64,000 nucleotides of DNA from Dysgonomonas sp. 25. GTDB lineage: Bacteria; Bacteroidota; Bacteroidia; Bacteroidales; Dysgonomonadaceae. This document shows positions 43,524-53,379 of this stretch, piece after piece. The notes under the pieces were generated by a model that searched no databases, had not been told where the DNA came from, and saw only the letters and a program-made list of their open reading frames with translations. The stretch covers positions 251,511 to 315,510 of the forward strand of contig NZ_QVMN01000007.1 of assembly GCF_010501075.1 (NCBI RefSeq). The letters are read 5' to 3'. The translations under genes and the position numbers were made by a program. Each line of letters starts with the position of its first letter. Position 1 is the stretch's first letter.

Positions 43524-43916
43524 TCAACTTTCGTCTAAAAGCCGCAATATATCTTCTTTCAGCACGGTGCGATCCCACGAATAGGTAGCATCGGCGTGTT
43601 CGATATATTCTACCAAAGATAAGGCTTTTCTTAAATTTTCGTCATATTTTATGTCAACAGTTTGATATTCATCGGTTAGTATGCGTGCATACTGCTCTAT
43701 CAACCCGAAGTCTTCCAGCAAATTAATTATTTCGACAGCCGAATCGGAACGCTCCACATGGTAATAGTCCCGATACAGTTCGAAGCATTTCTGCAATATC
43801 CTTTTCTGCTCTTCTTTAGGCGCTTTCGGCCTTTTGAGATAAAGCTGGTTCAGCTTGGCAAAAAACTCCTGTAAAATACGCTGTATGTAGTCATCTTTTC
43901 GTATCTGTTGTACCAT
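43524..43916 (-). CDS. Small helical protein, tentatively DUF6483-like
   Basis: 130 residues, almost all predicted helix, no signal or membrane segment. The first block [20 protein letters not shown] and the later VEIINLLEDFGLIEQYARIL suggest a TPR-like or DUF6483-like helical bundle; the family name is a weak call. The gene overlaps the DUF2809 gene by 26 bp, and that gene overlaps rsgA by 20 bp, so it is the last of a tightly packed three-gene set. Confidence 0.65.
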   Translation of the reverse strand: MVQQIRKDDYIQRILQEFFAKLNQLYLKRPKAPKEEQKRILQKCFELYRDYYHVERSDSAVEIINLLEDFGLIEQYARILTDEYQTVDIKYDENLRKALSLVEYIEHADATYSWDRTVLKEDILRLLDES

Positions 43917-44310
43917 ACAATTTCCTTCCGTCTATCAAATAGCAAATAAATGCTCCTATCGTATAACAAAGTATGTCTCCCCAACTAAAGGAAGAACCGA
44001 GAACTGTTCGCAAAATAGCATTATCCTGCACTCCCAAGGCCTCCACCATGCGAAAATATTGAGCTATCTCCACCGCATAGGCGAAAAGGAGTGTAGGGAT
44101 TATCAAATATAAGGATTTTGTCTGAATAAATGTTTTCAGGAAATAATATATCAGTATGACAACAATTATATCCCCTCCGTAGGGGCGGACAAACGAATCG
44201 TTGACAAACAGGGCAATAAGCACCTCAACCAAGAACAGGAGCACGAAAACAATAAATGAACGGATACTGAACCGGAAGCGGAAAAGCGGGTTATTTGCGG
44301 TATTTTTCAT
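43891..44310 (-). CDS. DUF2809 (VanZ-like) membrane protein
   Basis: 139 residues with four membrane helices. The sequence pattern [51 protein letters not shown] and [14 protein letters not shown] fits DUF2809, a VanZ-like family with conserved D, E and D residues inside or near the membrane. The function is unknown. It starts inside the last 20 bp of rsgA, so it depends on translational coupling or reinitiation. Confidence 0.85.
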   Translation of the reverse strand: MKNTANNPLFRFRFSIRSFIVFVLLFLVEVLIALFVNDSFVRPYGGDIIVVILIYYFLKTFIQTKSLYLIIPTLLFAYAVEIAQYFRMVEALGVQDNAILRTVLGSSFSWGDILCYTIGAFICYLIDGRKLYGTTDTKR

Positions 44311-45220
44311 CTACTTCTTCCTCCATGATGTTGAGATATGACTTGTAGCGGCTCTCGCTTATATAGTGATTTTCGACAGCTTCGCGGACAGCACATCCGG
44401 GCTCGTTCAGGTGCAGGCAGTTATTGAAACGGCAATTTGCCGATGCTTCGAATATTTCGGGGAAGTAATGCGAGATTTCTTCTTTCTCCATATTCACCGT
44501 CCCGAAGCCTTTTATACCAGGCGTATCGATGATATAGCCCCCTTCGGGCAATTCTATCATCTCGGAAAAAGTTGTGGTATGCATCCCTTTCTTATGATAA
44601 TCGGAGATAGCGCCCGTCTTCAGGTTTACATCGGGGATAAGGGCGTTTATCAACGTCGATTTACCAACCCCGGAATGCCCTGAGAAAGCGGTAACTTTTC
44701 CCTTTATCTTTTCGTGGATAGCTTCGAGGTTCTGCTTGTTCAAAGCCGAAATACAGATACACGGGTAACCGATATGCTCGTAGAGATGAACCAAGCCATC
44801 CATGTATTCCTTGTCATCCTCGTCGTAGAGGTCTGTTTTATTCAGTATCAGATTGACGGGTATGCGGTATGCTTCGGCCATAGCTAGAAAGCGGTCGATA
44901 AACACCGTAGAAGTCACCGGATGATCGACTGTCACCATCAAGAAGCATAAATCCACATTGGCGGCGATGATATGCGATTGTTTCGACAAGTTCGATGCCC
45001 GGCGGATAATGTAATTTTTGCGGTCTGTTATGTCGGTGATAAGCGCCGTGCCTTCGGCATTCCGTTCGATAGAAACGATGTCGCCCACCACCACCGGATT
45101 AGTACTGCGAATGCCTTTCAGACGGAAGTTTCCTTTCACCTTGCACTCTACATCCTGCCCCTCGTCGGTGCGGACAATATACCAGCTTCCCGTATTTTTT
45201 ATTACCAGACCTTTTGTCAT
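44291..45220 (-). CDS. rsgA: Ribosome small-subunit-dependent GTPase A
   Basis: 309 residues from the ATG at 45220; the ATG 11 codons upstream adds residues unlike the family. An OB-fold N-terminal part ([15 protein letters not shown]) leads to a circularly permuted GTPase: G4 [10 protein letters not shown]1 [14 protein letters not shown] near residue 175, G3 DTPGIKGFG, and a C-terminal zinc site [14 protein letters not shown]. It acts late in 30S ribosome maturation. It heads the overlapping rsgA-DUF2809-helical protein set. Confidence 0.97.
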   Translation of the reverse strand: MTKGLVIKNTGSWYIVRTDEGQDVECKVKGNFRLKGIRSTNPVVVGDIVSIERNAEGTALITDITDRKNYIIRRASNLSKQSHIIAANVDLCFLMVTVDHPVTSTVFIDRFLAMAEAYRIPVNLILNKTDLYDEDDKEYMDGLVHLYEHIGYPCICISALNKQNLEAIHEKIKGKVTAFSGHSGVGKSTLINALIPDVNLKTGAISDYHKKGMHTTTFSEMIELPEGGYIIDTPGIKGFGTVNMEKEEISHYFPEIFEASANCRFNNCLHLNEPGCAVREAVENHYISESRYKSYLNIMEEEVDEKYRK

Positions 45221-45244
45221 GTACGCCTTTCTATTAAAAATGGT

Positions 45245-45276
45245 AAAACTCAAAGTTCTGTAAAACCTTGAGTTTT
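45245..45276 (-). terminator. Possible terminator after frr
   Basis: AAAACTCAA pairs with TTGAGTTTT across a 14-nt loop, 30-60 bp beyond the frr stop and just before rsgA. The T tract is short. Confidence 0.5.
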
Positions 45277-45305
45277 AAACCGAAAACAGTCAAACAAATG
45301 TTCGA

Positions 45306-45860
45306 TTATACGGTCATTATTTCTTTTTCCTTAGCTGCAAAAACTTCGTCTATCTTCTTGATATACTTGTCATGCATTTTCTGCATATCATTTTCCGCAT
45401 CTTTGGCTACATCCTCAGGCGTACCGTCTTTCACCGATTTCTTGATAGCATCGATAGCATCGCGGCGGGCATTGCGAACACTGATTTTCGCTTCCTCGGC
45501 CTCACCCTTAGCTTGCTTAGCCAATTGCTTACGGCGCTCCTCTGTCAATGGGGGAATGCTCAGGCGGATGACCTCTCCGTTGTTATCCGGCGTAATGCCG
45601 ACATCGGAATCCATGATAGCTTTCTCCACATCGCGCATCATTTGCTTTTCCCAAGGCTGTACCACAATCGTACGGGCATCGGGGGTACTGATAGAGGCGA
45701 CTCCGCTCAATGGCGTCAATGTTCCGTAATAGTCGAGCTTGATTCCGTCGAGGATACGCGGATTCGCTTTTCCGGCACGGATATGTGCCAACGATTCGTC
45801 GAGATACTCGATAGCACCTTGCATCTTTTTCTCTGCTTTTTGCTGTATTTCTTTTATCAT
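45306..45860 (-). CDS. frr: Ribosome recycling factor
   Basis: 184 residues, the normal length. It begins [20 protein letters not shown] and carries the conserved [45 protein letters not shown], and [20 protein letters not shown] blocks of the three-helix bundle. It splits the post-termination ribosome with EF-G. It lies 42 bp downstream of pyrH, the common order pyrH-frr. Confidence 0.98.
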   Translation of the reverse strand: MIKEIQQKAEKKMQGAIEYLDESLAHIRAGKANPRILDGIKLDYYGTLTPLSGVASISTPDARTIVVQPWEKQMMRDVEKAIMDSDVGITPDNNGEVIRLSIPPLTEERRKQLAKQAKGEAEEAKISVRNARRDAIDAIKKSVKDGTPEDVAKDAENDMQKMHDKYIKKIDEVFAAKEKEIMTV

Positions 45861-45902
45861 AGTCTATATCGTTTATATTTTTTCTTTCTCTTTCCGAATA
45901 CT

Positions 45903-46613
45903 TTACGCATGCACGTATGTACCGATATTTTCGCCACGCATCACCTTTTCGAGATTGCCCGGGGTATCCATATCGAATACGACTATCGGCAGGTTATTTT
46001 CTTTGCACATCACGGTTGCTGTCAAGTCCATCACTTTCAGTCCGCGTTGCAATACTTCGTCGTACGAAATAGTGTCGAATTTGGTCGCAGTAGGATCTTT
46101 CTCCGGATCGGCCGTATAGATACCATCCACGCGCGTGCCTTTCAGCATCACATCGGCCTCAATCTCGATCCCCCGCAAGGAAGAACCGGTATCGGTCGTA
46201 AAAAACGGATTGCCCGTTCCGCACGAAAAGATGGCTACCTCGCCATTTTCCATCGTCTCTATAGCTTTCCATTTGGTATATAATTCGCCTATCGGCTCCA
46301 TACGGATAGCTGTCAGGACGCGGGCTTTTACGCCTGCTGCCACAAGTGCCGAACTGAGCGCCAAGCTGTTAATCACCGTAGCCAGCATACCCATCTGATC
46401 GCCTTTCACCCGGTCAAAACCTTTAGAGGCGCCACTCAAACCCCGGAAGATATTTCCGCCGCCGATGACAATACCTATCTGCACACCCATTTCGGCTATA
46501 TGCTTAATCTGTTGGGCATATTCGTTCAACCGGTTGGTGTCGATACCGTATTGCTGGCCGCCCATGAGCGACTCGCCGCTTAGCTTGAGAAGTATTCTTT
46601 TATATTTTGCCAT
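45903..46613 (-). CDS. pyrH: UMP kinase
   Basis: 236 residues of the amino-acid-kinase fold. KRILLKLSGESLMG, VIGGGNIFRG, GDQMGMLATVINSLAL and TGNPFFTTDTGSSLRGIEI are the signature blocks, ending with LPIVVFDMDTPGNLEKVMRG. It phosphorylates UMP to UDP in pyrimidine synthesis. Promoter box at 46633-46640; it is followed by frr. Confidence 0.98.
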   Translation of the reverse strand: MAKYKRILLKLSGESLMGGQQYGIDTNRLNEYAQQIKHIAEMGVQIGIVIGGGNIFRGLSGASKGFDRVKGDQMGMLATVINSLALSSALVAAGVKARVLTAIRMEPIGELYTKWKAIETMENGEVAIFSCGTGNPFFTTDTGSSLRGIEIEADVMLKGTRVDGIYTADPEKDPTATKFDTISYDEVLQRGLKVMDLTATVMCKENNLPIVVFDMDTPGNLEKVMRGENIGTYVHA

Positions 46614-46632
46614 TTCGTTATTTCGTGATATG

Positions 46633-46640
46633 CAAAACTA
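46633..46640 (-). promoter_or_regulatory. -7 box of pyrH-frr
   Basis: On the minus strand TAGTTTTG matches TAnnTTTG, 19 bp upstream of the pyrH ATG. Confidence 0.5.
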
Positions 46641-46660
46641 ACATTTTTTCGTAACAAAAC

Positions 46661-46691
46661 AAAAGCGGCGACGTCAATCGTCCCGCTTTTT
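46661..46691 (-). terminator. Terminator overlapping the end of the S41 protease gene
   Basis: On the minus strand AAAAGCGGGACG pairs with CGTCGCCGCTTTT (one bulged base) and runs into TGTTTTG. The stop codon TGA of the S41 gene falls in the loop, so the last six codons form the rising arm. Confidence 0.75.
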
Positions 46692-48281
46692 AGTCAGTAA
46701 GCTATTATATAATGTCGTATTTTTTATTATTTCGAATCCTTTACCGAATACAGGGTTCTCATGGTTCGAAACCTTAAAGTAAGCGGCATTATCGAACAAA
46801 TCCCTTGCTATCAAGGATTTCAGATCCGATTTTATCAACTCCTCGGAACGCTTATATTCCGCCTCATCGAATTCTATTTTTTCCGCCTCACCTGCTGCTA
46901 TCAAATTATCCAGCAACTTCTGCGGAACGGTATATCCTTTGATAAAGCTATCTATCGTTGGATATTGCTGCAACAGTTTTTTGCGGTGCAGATCCACCTC
47001 GGTCAAAGCGGTCTTGTTCAATGCGCCATGCCAAATCAATTTGCTGCGATAAGTCGTATACATCGTTGTATCGAACGGAACAAAGTAATCCGGCATAATG
47101 CCGCCACCACCGTAGACAGTACGCTCGTTAACCAACGTTTTGAATTTCAATGAATCCGGGAAGTGAATGCTATCGCTGCTTTGCAGTTCGCCCCTGTTAT
47201 AGCGTTCGTAGAAATCGGCAGCATAAGCCTCTTGATTTCCTTTCTCATACGGACGTTGGATAGAACGTCCTGTAGGCGTATAATAGCGGGCTGTTGTCAG
47301 GCGCATTTCCGAACCGTCGGGCAATGGGAACGGCCGTTGCACCAATCCTTTCCCAAAGCTGCGGCGACCGACAATCACGCCTCTGTCCCAGTCTTGTATT
47401 GCTCCCGAAACGATTTCGCTTGCCGATGCCGACGACTCGTTTATCAGGACAACCAATTTACCTTTCTTGAAAATTCCTTTATTGTCCGATGCTGCTTGCT
47501 GACGGTTTTGATGTGCTCCTTCGGTATAGACTATCAAATGATTCGCTCCCAAAAACTGGTTCGAAACTTCGATAGCGGCTCCCATATAACCGCCGCCGTT
47601 TTGTTGCAGGTCGAGAATCAGATCGACCATTCCTTCTCCCTGCAATTTCTTGCACGATTCCAGAAACTCGGCTCCTGTCTTCGCTCCGAAGCGGCTCAAA
47701 CGAATATAGCCTATCGTCGGCGTCACCATATAAGCGGCATCTATGCTGGTGATAGGAATACGGTCACGTGTTATCTTGAAGGTAAGCAATTCGGGCATTC
47801 CGCGACGGACAACTTTCACGTTTACGATAGTCCCTTTTTTACCTTTCAATCGTTTCATAATAGCCTTTTGCGGCATTTTTACCCCTGCAATAGACGTATC
47901 GTTCACCTGCACAATGCGGTCGCCGGGCATAATCCCTACCCTCTCGGACGGGCCTCCCGAAACGGTCTCGATAACATACAGCGTATCCGCCATCATATTG
48001 AACGAGATACCGATGCCATCGAAGTCGCCTTCTAATGGTTCGTTGGCTTCTTTCAATTCTTCCGCACTCAGATACGAAGAGTGAGGATCCAACGTTTGCA
48101 GAATGGATTTGACGGCATCTTCCGCCAGCTGGTCTTCGTCTACTTTATCTACATAAAAGTTTTCGACAAAAGTCATGGCCGTAGCCACTTTGCGTGTAGC
48201 ATCGCTGGTTCGCAGCTGCTGAGCTGTAAGTGAGGATAGCGCTACCACGAGCGCAAACAGAGTGGTATATATCTTTTTCAT
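46674..48281 (-). CDS. S41 family C-terminal processing peptidase
   Basis: 535 residues from the ATG at 48281 (an ATG two codons upstream is possible). Signal peptide IYTTLFALVVALSSLTAQ, then a PDZ domain at about residues 85-165 (FDGIGISFNMMADTLYVIET, GIMPGDRIVQVND), and the S41 core with LDLQQNGGGYM and NESSASASEIVSG. Ser286 and Lys311 (in FGKGLVQ) correspond to the catalytic Ser-Lys dyad of Tsp. A helical C-terminal part follows. It cleaves exported proteins in the periplasm. It is 67 bp downstream of coaD. Confidence 0.95.
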   Translation of the reverse strand: MKKIYTTLFALVVALSSLTAQQLRTSDATRKVATAMTFVENFYVDKVDEDQLAEDAVKSILQTLDPHSSYLSAEELKEANEPLEGDFDGIGISFNMMADTLYVIETVSGGPSERVGIMPGDRIVQVNDTSIAGVKMPQKAIMKRLKGKKGTIVNVKVVRRGMPELLTFKITRDRIPITSIDAAYMVTPTIGYIRLSRFGAKTGAEFLESCKKLQGEGMVDLILDLQQNGGGYMGAAIEVSNQFLGANHLIVYTEGAHQNRQQAASDNKGIFKKGKLVVLINESSASASEIVSGAIQDWDRGVIVGRRSFGKGLVQRPFPLPDGSEMRLTTARYYTPTGRSIQRPYEKGNQEAYAADFYERYNRGELQSSDSIHFPDSLKFKTLVNERTVYGGGGIMPDYFVPFDTTMYTTYRSKLIWHGALNKTALTEVDLHRKKLLQQYPTIDSFIKGYTVPQKLLDNLIAAGEAEKIEFDEAEYKRSEELIKSDLKSLIARDLFDNAAYFKVSNHENPVFGKGFEIIKNTTLYNSLLTKKRDD

Positions 48282-48354
48282 ACACATTCGGGTAAAGCCT
48301 CGAGAGCTTTCTTTTGAATTATCTTTACTCAGATAGTCCTATTTATAATTAGTT

Positions 48355-48825
48355 TCAATCTCGTTTGGTTATGTCGAGCCCTTCGGGTATAAAACGGCTG
48401 ACATCGTGCCCATATTGTATCAATTCGCGCACGATGGAGGAACTGATATGTGTCAATTCGGGTTCGGTAAATAGTATAACAGTTTCTACCCCCGATAATG
48501 TTCGGTTTATGTCGGCAATATTTTTCTCGTATTCGAAATCGTTCACCGAGCGGATGCCCCGTATTATGATAGAAGCGTCTATCTCGCGGGCAAAATCGAT
48601 TGTCAAAGTCCGGTATGCTTCGACCGATATGCGCGGTTCGTCGCGATATAATTCGCGAATCATAGCCAGACGCCTTTCGGAGGTGAATAAACTTTTTTTC
48701 GCGTCGTTCACCCCGATAGCAATAACAAGCTCATCGACAAGTGCCAATGAGCGTTTTACTAATGAATAGTGCCCGATAGTGAACGGATCGAATGTACCGG
48801 GAAAAATACCTTTTCTTTTCTTCAT
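48355..48825 (-). CDS. coaD: Phosphopantetheine adenylyltransferase
   Basis: 156 residues. [20 protein letters not shown] holds the TxGH nucleotide-binding motif, [19 protein letters not shown] and the C-terminal [20 protein letters not shown] complete the family pattern. It makes dephospho-CoA, the fourth step of CoA synthesis. Its ATG lies 3 bp after the recQ stop, so both are in one operon. Confidence 0.97.
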   Translation of the reverse strand: MKKRKGIFPGTFDPFTIGHYSLVKRSLALVDELVIAIGVNDAKKSLFTSERRLAMIRELYRDEPRISVEAYRTLTIDFAREIDASIIIRGIRSVNDFEYEKNIADINRTLSGVETVILFTEPELTHISSSIVRELIQYGHDVSRFIPEGLDITKRD

Positions 48826-48828
48826 CGT

Positions 48829-51024
48829 TTAGTTTCCTACATCGGAGAGGAATTTGATGCGTACCAGACGGATTTCTTCTTCGGTATATTCACCCAATTC
48901 GTTGATTGCATCTTCCAGATTGTCCGATTCGGCTTCATTAAAATATTGAAATATATCTTCCAGGTGATCTTCGTCGATCACTTCGTGCAGGAAGTAGTCG
49001 ATATTGATTTTCGTTCCCGAATATACGATAGCTTCTACTTCGTCGAGCAGTTCGTGGAATTCTATCCCTTTCGATTCGGCAAGGTCGTCTAATGCCACTT
49101 TGCGGTCGATACCCTGCACGATGGCTACTTTCAGTTTCGACTTGTTGGCTACGGTTTTTACGCGTAGGTCTTCGGGACGTTCTATTTCGTTTTCTTCGAC
49201 GTGCTTTTTGATGATAGTTACGAATTCGGGACCGTAACGTTTCGCCTTCCCGGCTCCTACACCCGGTATATTCTGCAGTTCTTCCAGATTTATCGGGTAG
49301 ATAGTCGCCATCGCTTCGAGCGAAGGATCCTGAAAGATTACGTACGGAGGGACGTTCAGTTTCTTGGCCATTTTCTTCCGCAAATCTTTCATTATCGAGA
49401 AGAGTACGGGATCGACGGCCGAACCGCCACCGCCACCTTTTACTACCACATCGTCTACATCTTCGGTGTCGTCATCGTCATCATCGCCCACCTTGGTGAT
49501 CTTGAACGAAGTCGGTTTTTTAAGGAATTTATCTCCTTTTTTCGTCACCTTCAGCAGTCCATAATTTTCGATGTCTTTTTCGAGGTAACCTTCGATAATA
49601 GCCTGACGGAAAACTTCGTTCCACACTTGCTCGTCCGTGTCGTCACCCGAACCGAAGACTTCGATATCCTGATGGTTATAGGTTTCTATTTCTGATGTTT
49701 CTTTTCCTCGTAGAATATTAATTACATATTCTGTCTTGAATTTTCCTTTTAATGCGATCACGGCTTCGATCGCTGTTTGTAACAATTCTTTCGCTTCCAC
49801 TAAAGTTTTTGGATTAACACAGTTATCACAATTTCCACAATTCTTTTCTTTATATTCTTCCCCGAAGTAATGCAACAACACCTTTTTGCGGCACATAGCC
49901 GTTTCGGCATAAGTTGCAGTTTCGAGTAACAGTTGTTTTCCGATTTCTTGTTCGGCAATAGGCTTGCCCTGCATAAACTTTTCGAGTTTCAGCAGGTCCT
50001 TGCTCGAATAGAATGCTATACAGCGTCCTTCGCCACCATCGCGTCCGGCACGCCCGGTCTCCTGATAATAGCCTTCGAGGCTCTTAGGCATATCGTAATG
50101 GATAACGAAGCGTACATCCGGCTTATCAATTCCCATCCCGAAGGCGATAGTCGCTACAATGACATCGACTTCTTCCATGAGGAAGGCGTCCTGATTCCCC
50201 GATCGTGTAGAGGCATCCAGCCCGGCATGATAGGGGCGGGCATTGATATCGTTTGCTTGCAGAATTTCGGCAAATTCTTCTACTTTCTTTCTGCTGAGGC
50301 AGTAAACGATACCCGATTTTCCAGCTTGAGATTTGATGTATTTAATGATGTCCTTGTCGACATCTTTTGTTTTCGAACGTATTTCGTAATAAAGGTTCGC
50401 CCTGTTGAAAGACGATTTAAAGACGTCGGCCTCGACCATACCGAGGCTTTTTTGTATGTCATATTGTACCTTCGGCGTAGCGGTGGCTGTGAGCGCGACA
50501 ATAGGATGCTTGCCTATTTCGTTCACAATGGGACGGATGCGGCGGTATTCGGGACGGAAATCGTGCCCCCATTCCGAGATACAATGCGCTTCGTCTATGG
50601 CATAGAAAGAGATAGGTATTTCACGGAGAAATTCGACGTTTTCTTCTTTTGTCAACGATTCAGGTGCTACATACAGGAGTTTTGTCTTTCCCTCGCGGAT
50701 ATCGTTTTTTACTTTTTCTATCGCTGTTTTGTTGAGCGACGAATTCAGAAAATGGGCGACGCCTTCGGTCTCGCTGAAGTTCCGCATGGCATCGACCTGA
50801 TTTTTCATCAAGGCGATGAGAGGGGATATAACAATAGCCGTTCCATTCATCATCAGCGCGGGAAGCTGGTAGCAAAGCGACTTACCTCCCCCGGTCGGCA
50901 TCAACACAAACGTATCTTTCCCATCCAGCAGATTCTGGATGATCTGTTGTTGGTTTCCTTTGAACTTATCGAAGCCAAAGTTCGTTTTCAACGAGCGGAT
51001 TAATACGTCTTCCTGAGCAGACAT
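48829..51024 (-). CDS. recQ: ATP-dependent DNA helicase RecQ
   Basis: 731 residues. Walker A PTGGGKSLC at residues 43-51, the DEAH box in FYAIDEAHCISEWGHDFRP, motif V/VI in ATIAFGMGIDKPDVRFVIHY and QETGRAGRDG, then the RQC zinc site (CRKKVLLHYFGEEY, NCGNCDNC) and an HRDC-like helical segment near residues 560-640 (PPYVIFQDPSLEAMATIYPI). An acidic Asp/Glu run near residue 515 and a short Gly run near 533 separate these domains. The last 80 residues are a lineage-specific acidic extension. It acts in recombination and fork repair. It leads the recQ-coaD pair. Confidence 0.97.
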   Translation of the reverse strand: MSAQEDVLIRSLKTNFGFDKFKGNQQQIIQNLLDGKDTFVLMPTGGGKSLCYQLPALMMNGTAIVISPLIALMKNQVDAMRNFSETEGVAHFLNSSLNKTAIEKVKNDIREGKTKLLYVAPESLTKEENVEFLREIPISFYAIDEAHCISEWGHDFRPEYRRIRPIVNEIGKHPIVALTATATPKVQYDIQKSLGMVEADVFKSSFNRANLYYEIRSKTKDVDKDIIKYIKSQAGKSGIVYCLSRKKVEEFAEILQANDINARPYHAGLDASTRSGNQDAFLMEEVDVIVATIAFGMGIDKPDVRFVIHYDMPKSLEGYYQETGRAGRDGGEGRCIAFYSSKDLLKLEKFMQGKPIAEQEIGKQLLLETATYAETAMCRKKVLLHYFGEEYKEKNCGNCDNCVNPKTLVEAKELLQTAIEAVIALKGKFKTEYVINILRGKETSEIETYNHQDIEVFGSGDDTDEQVWNEVFRQAIIEGYLEKDIENYGLLKVTKKGDKFLKKPTSFKITKVGDDDDDDTEDVDDVVVKGGGGGSAVDPVLFSIMKDLRKKMAKKLNVPPYVIFQDPSLEAMATIYPINLEELQNIPGVGAGKAKRYGPEFVTIIKKHVEENEIERPEDLRVKTVANKSKLKVAIVQGIDRKVALDDLAESKGIEFHELLDEVEAIVYSGTKINIDYFLHEVIDEDHLEDIFQYFNEAESDNLEDAINELGEYTEEEIRLVRIKFLSDVGN

Positions 51025-51224
51025 AATGAATTTGTTTTATTCTATTATTCTTATTATTTAAGTATCAAGTTGCCCCTTTTTTTGCGGGGTATTCTTCAGA
51101 ATCCTGTAATAAGCAATTCTACCGTGCAATTAGAGTATCTCTATACGAAGATATATCCTTATTCTTTAAACATCAAAGGTTATTGGAATATTTTTTTAGT
51201 TCTGCCCACATTTTTAACATGAAG

Positions 51225-52466
51225 CTACGACGCTTTCAGCCTGTCAAGATTCGACGAAGCCAGTTGTTGTTCGGCATATTGCTTGGTTATGTGCAGCTTG
51301 TCTCCTCCATCCGACGGCATGGTGAACATGGCATCCATCATAATGGTTTCGACAATCGAACGTAGTCCGCGTGCCCCGAGTTTGTATTCGATCGCTTTAT
51401 CGACAATGTATTCGAATACTTCCTTGTCGAAAGAGAGGTCGATATTATCCATCCTGAAGAGTTTGAGGTACTGCTTTATGATGGAATTCTTCGGTTCGGT
51501 CAGAATACGCAGCAAAGCATCCCTATCCAGCGCATCGAGGTGGGTAAGGATAGGCAATCGCCCGATGATTTCGGGGATTAACCCGAAGGATTTCAAATCC
51601 TGCGGCGTAACGTATTGCAACATATTGTCGCGGTCGATATCGGCTGTCTGGCTTGCTGTGGCATATCCTACCACGCGCGTATTGAGGCGCTGTGCAATCT
51701 TCCGTTCGATTCCGTCGAATGCTCCTCCACAGATGAACAGAATATTTTTGGTATCGACAGGTATCATCTTCTGATCGGGATGTTTACGTCCTCCCTGCGG
51801 CGGCACGTTGACAATAGAGCCTTCGAGCAGCTTCAACAATCCTTGCTGAACACCTTCGCCGCTAACGTCGCGCGTGATGGAAGGGTTATCGCTCTTGCGG
51901 GCAATTTTGTCTATCTCATCTATGAAGACAATCCCTTTTTCGGCTGCTGCAGTATCATAGTCGGCGGCCTGCAACAAACGCGTAAGGATGCTTTCGATAT
52001 CCTCGCCGACATATCCGGCTTCGGTCAATACGGTGGCATCTACAATAGCAAAGGGGACGTGCAGCCTTTTGGCTATGGTGCGGGCAAGCATCGTCTTCCC
52101 TGTCCCGGTAGGGCCTACCATGATGATGTTGGATTTTTCTATCTCCACATCATCGTCGATATGCTGTATCAGGCGCTTGTAGTGGTTATAAACGGCAACG
52201 GACAAAGACCGCTTGGCGCTGTCCTGTCCGATGATGTATTCGTCTAAATAGGCTTTTATTTCTTTAGGAGTAGGGAGTTTGTCCTTCTCCAGTTTTCCGC
52301 TGTTGGTTGTCTGCTTTTTTGCCTCGAGGTTCTCTTTTACTATCTGATAGGCCTGTTCGGCACAGCTATCGCAAATCTGGGCAGAGATACCCGAGATGAG
52401 AAAATTCACATCCCGGTCACTTCTTCCACAAAACGAGCAATAGTCGCTGGTTTCTTTTTTAGCCAT
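51225..52466 (-). CDS. clpX: ClpX ATPase subunit of ClpXP
   Basis: 413 residues. The N-terminal zinc domain [16 protein letters not shown]...CDSC supplies four Cys (CxxC pairs near residues 12 and 34). AAA+ motifs: Walker [17 protein letters not shown], pore loop [10 protein letters not shown], Walker [14 protein letters not shown] and the SRH region ending [11 protein letters not shown]. The ClpP-docking loop, IGF in Escherichia coli, reads VVGYATA here. It unfolds substrates for ClpP. The gene starts 17 bp after clpP in the usual clpP-clpX order. Confidence 0.98.
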   Translation of the reverse strand: MAKKETSDYCSFCGRSDRDVNFLISGISAQICDSCAEQAYQIVKENLEAKKQTTNSGKLEKDKLPTPKEIKAYLDEYIIGQDSAKRSLSVAVYNHYKRLIQHIDDDVEIEKSNIIMVGPTGTGKTMLARTIAKRLHVPFAIVDATVLTEAGYVGEDIESILTRLLQAADYDTAAAEKGIVFIDEIDKIARKSDNPSITRDVSGEGVQQGLLKLLEGSIVNVPPQGGRKHPDQKMIPVDTKNILFICGGAFDGIERKIAQRLNTRVVGYATASQTADIDRDNMLQYVTPQDLKSFGLIPEIIGRLPILTHLDALDRDALLRILTEPKNSIIKQYLKLFRMDNIDLSFDKEVFEYIVDKAIEYKLGARGLRSIVETIMMDAMFTMPSDGGDKLHITKQYAEQQLASSNLDRLKAS

Positions 52467-52483
52467 GTATTATTCTACTGGTT

Positions 52484-53155
52484 TTACTTTTTTTCTTTGG
52501 TTAATATTTTATCCACCATTCCGTAATCTAATGCTTCGCTCGACGTCATCCAGTAGTCACGATCCGAATCGCGCTCTACTTGCTCGAACGGTTTGCCCGA
52601 ATGTTCCGAGATAATAGTATAAAGCTCTTTCTTCACTTTACCTATTTCGCGGGCGGTGATTTCGATATCGGATGCCTGTCCCTGTGCTCCTCCGAGCGGC
52701 TGGTGAATCATTACGCGGGAATGTTTCAAGGCAAAGCGTTTTCCTTTTTCGCCGGCAACGAGCAACACGGCTGCCATAGAAGCGGCGATACCTGTACAGA
52801 TAGTAGATACGTCGCAACCGATATATTGCATCGTATCATAAATTCCGTATCCTGCATATACCGATCCTCCGGGAGAGTTGATATAAATAGAGATATCCTT
52901 GCCCGGATCGGAGGTATCGAGGTAGAGCAACTGCGCCTGAATAACATTGGCAGTATAGTCATCGACTTGCGTGCCGAGGAAGATGATACGATCCATCATC
53001 AAACGCGAAAACACGTCCATCTGCGCCACATTCAACTGGCGTTCTTCAATAATCGTCGGAGAGATATAACTGCTGGTTATATCCATATATTTTTCAAGCC
53101 CTAAACTATTCAGTCCTAAATGCTTGGTAGCATATTTTTTAAAATCGTTATTCAT
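52484..53155 (-). CDS. clpP: ClpP protease subunit
   Basis: 223 residues. Catalytic Ser126 in GIAASMAAV, His151 in MIHQPLGG, and Asp200 in DSDRDYW. The strand [20 protein letters not shown] is the usual oligomer interface. It forms tetradecamers that degrade proteins fed by ClpX. A trigger-factor gene, often upstream of clpP in Bacteroidales as I recall, is not present; instead a terminator and a FISUMP gene lie there. Confidence 0.98.
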   Translation of the reverse strand: MNNDFKKYATKHLGLNSLGLEKYMDITSSYISPTIIEERQLNVAQMDVFSRLMMDRIIFLGTQVDDYTANVIQAQLLYLDTSDPGKDISIYINSPGGSVYAGYGIYDTMQYIGCDVSTICTGIAASMAAVLLVAGEKGKRFALKHSRVMIHQPLGGAQGQASDIEITAREIGKVKKELYTIISEHSGKPFEQVERDSDRDYWMTSSEALDYGMVDKILTKEKK

Positions 53156-53254
53156 CGTCTTTTATTTTTTAGTGATTAATCTGAAAATACAGTATATAAA
53201 GCCCTACAAGTTTTATGCCACATATTAACAGATTAAGCTATTGTTGTTCTCAAA

Positions 53255-53262
53255 CAAAAGTA
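53255..53262 (-). promoter_or_regulatory. -7 box of clpP-clpX
   Basis: On the minus strand TACTTTTG matches TAnnTTTG, about 100 bp upstream of the clpP ATG. No -33 element was seen clearly. Confidence 0.45.
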
Positions 53263-53286
53263 TAACAAAAAAACGGAAACGCATAA

Positions 53287-53331
53287 AAAAACAGGCAGCA
53301 AGATTTTTTTCATCTGCGGCTGCCTGTTTTT
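53287..53331 (-). terminator. Terminator between the FISUMP gene and clpP
   Basis: AAAAACAGGCAGC (53287-53299) pairs perfectly with GCTGCCTGTTTTT (53319-53331) over a 19-nt loop. A and T tracts on both sides allow use in either direction. It lies 49 bp beyond the FISUMP stop. Confidence 0.88.
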
Positions 53332-53379
53332 AGTATCTTATTCAGCGTATATTACCCGTCTTTTTTTCGCTATACTCTC

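Noticed and set aside
45372..46283. 303-codon ORF on the plus strand
   Set aside because: Spans the antisense of frr and pyrH and the gap between them; both minus-strand genes are certain.
47163..48035. 290-codon ORF on the plus strand
   Set aside because: Antisense to the S41 protease gene.
49933..51003. 356-codon ORF on the plus strand
   Set aside because: It is fully antisense to recQ, whose domains are complete; the translation is Phe/Arg-rich noise.
51060..51100. Hairpin between recQ and clpX (CCCC/GGGG around an A/T run)
   Set aside because: Only about 4 bp of stem; too weak to call a terminator.
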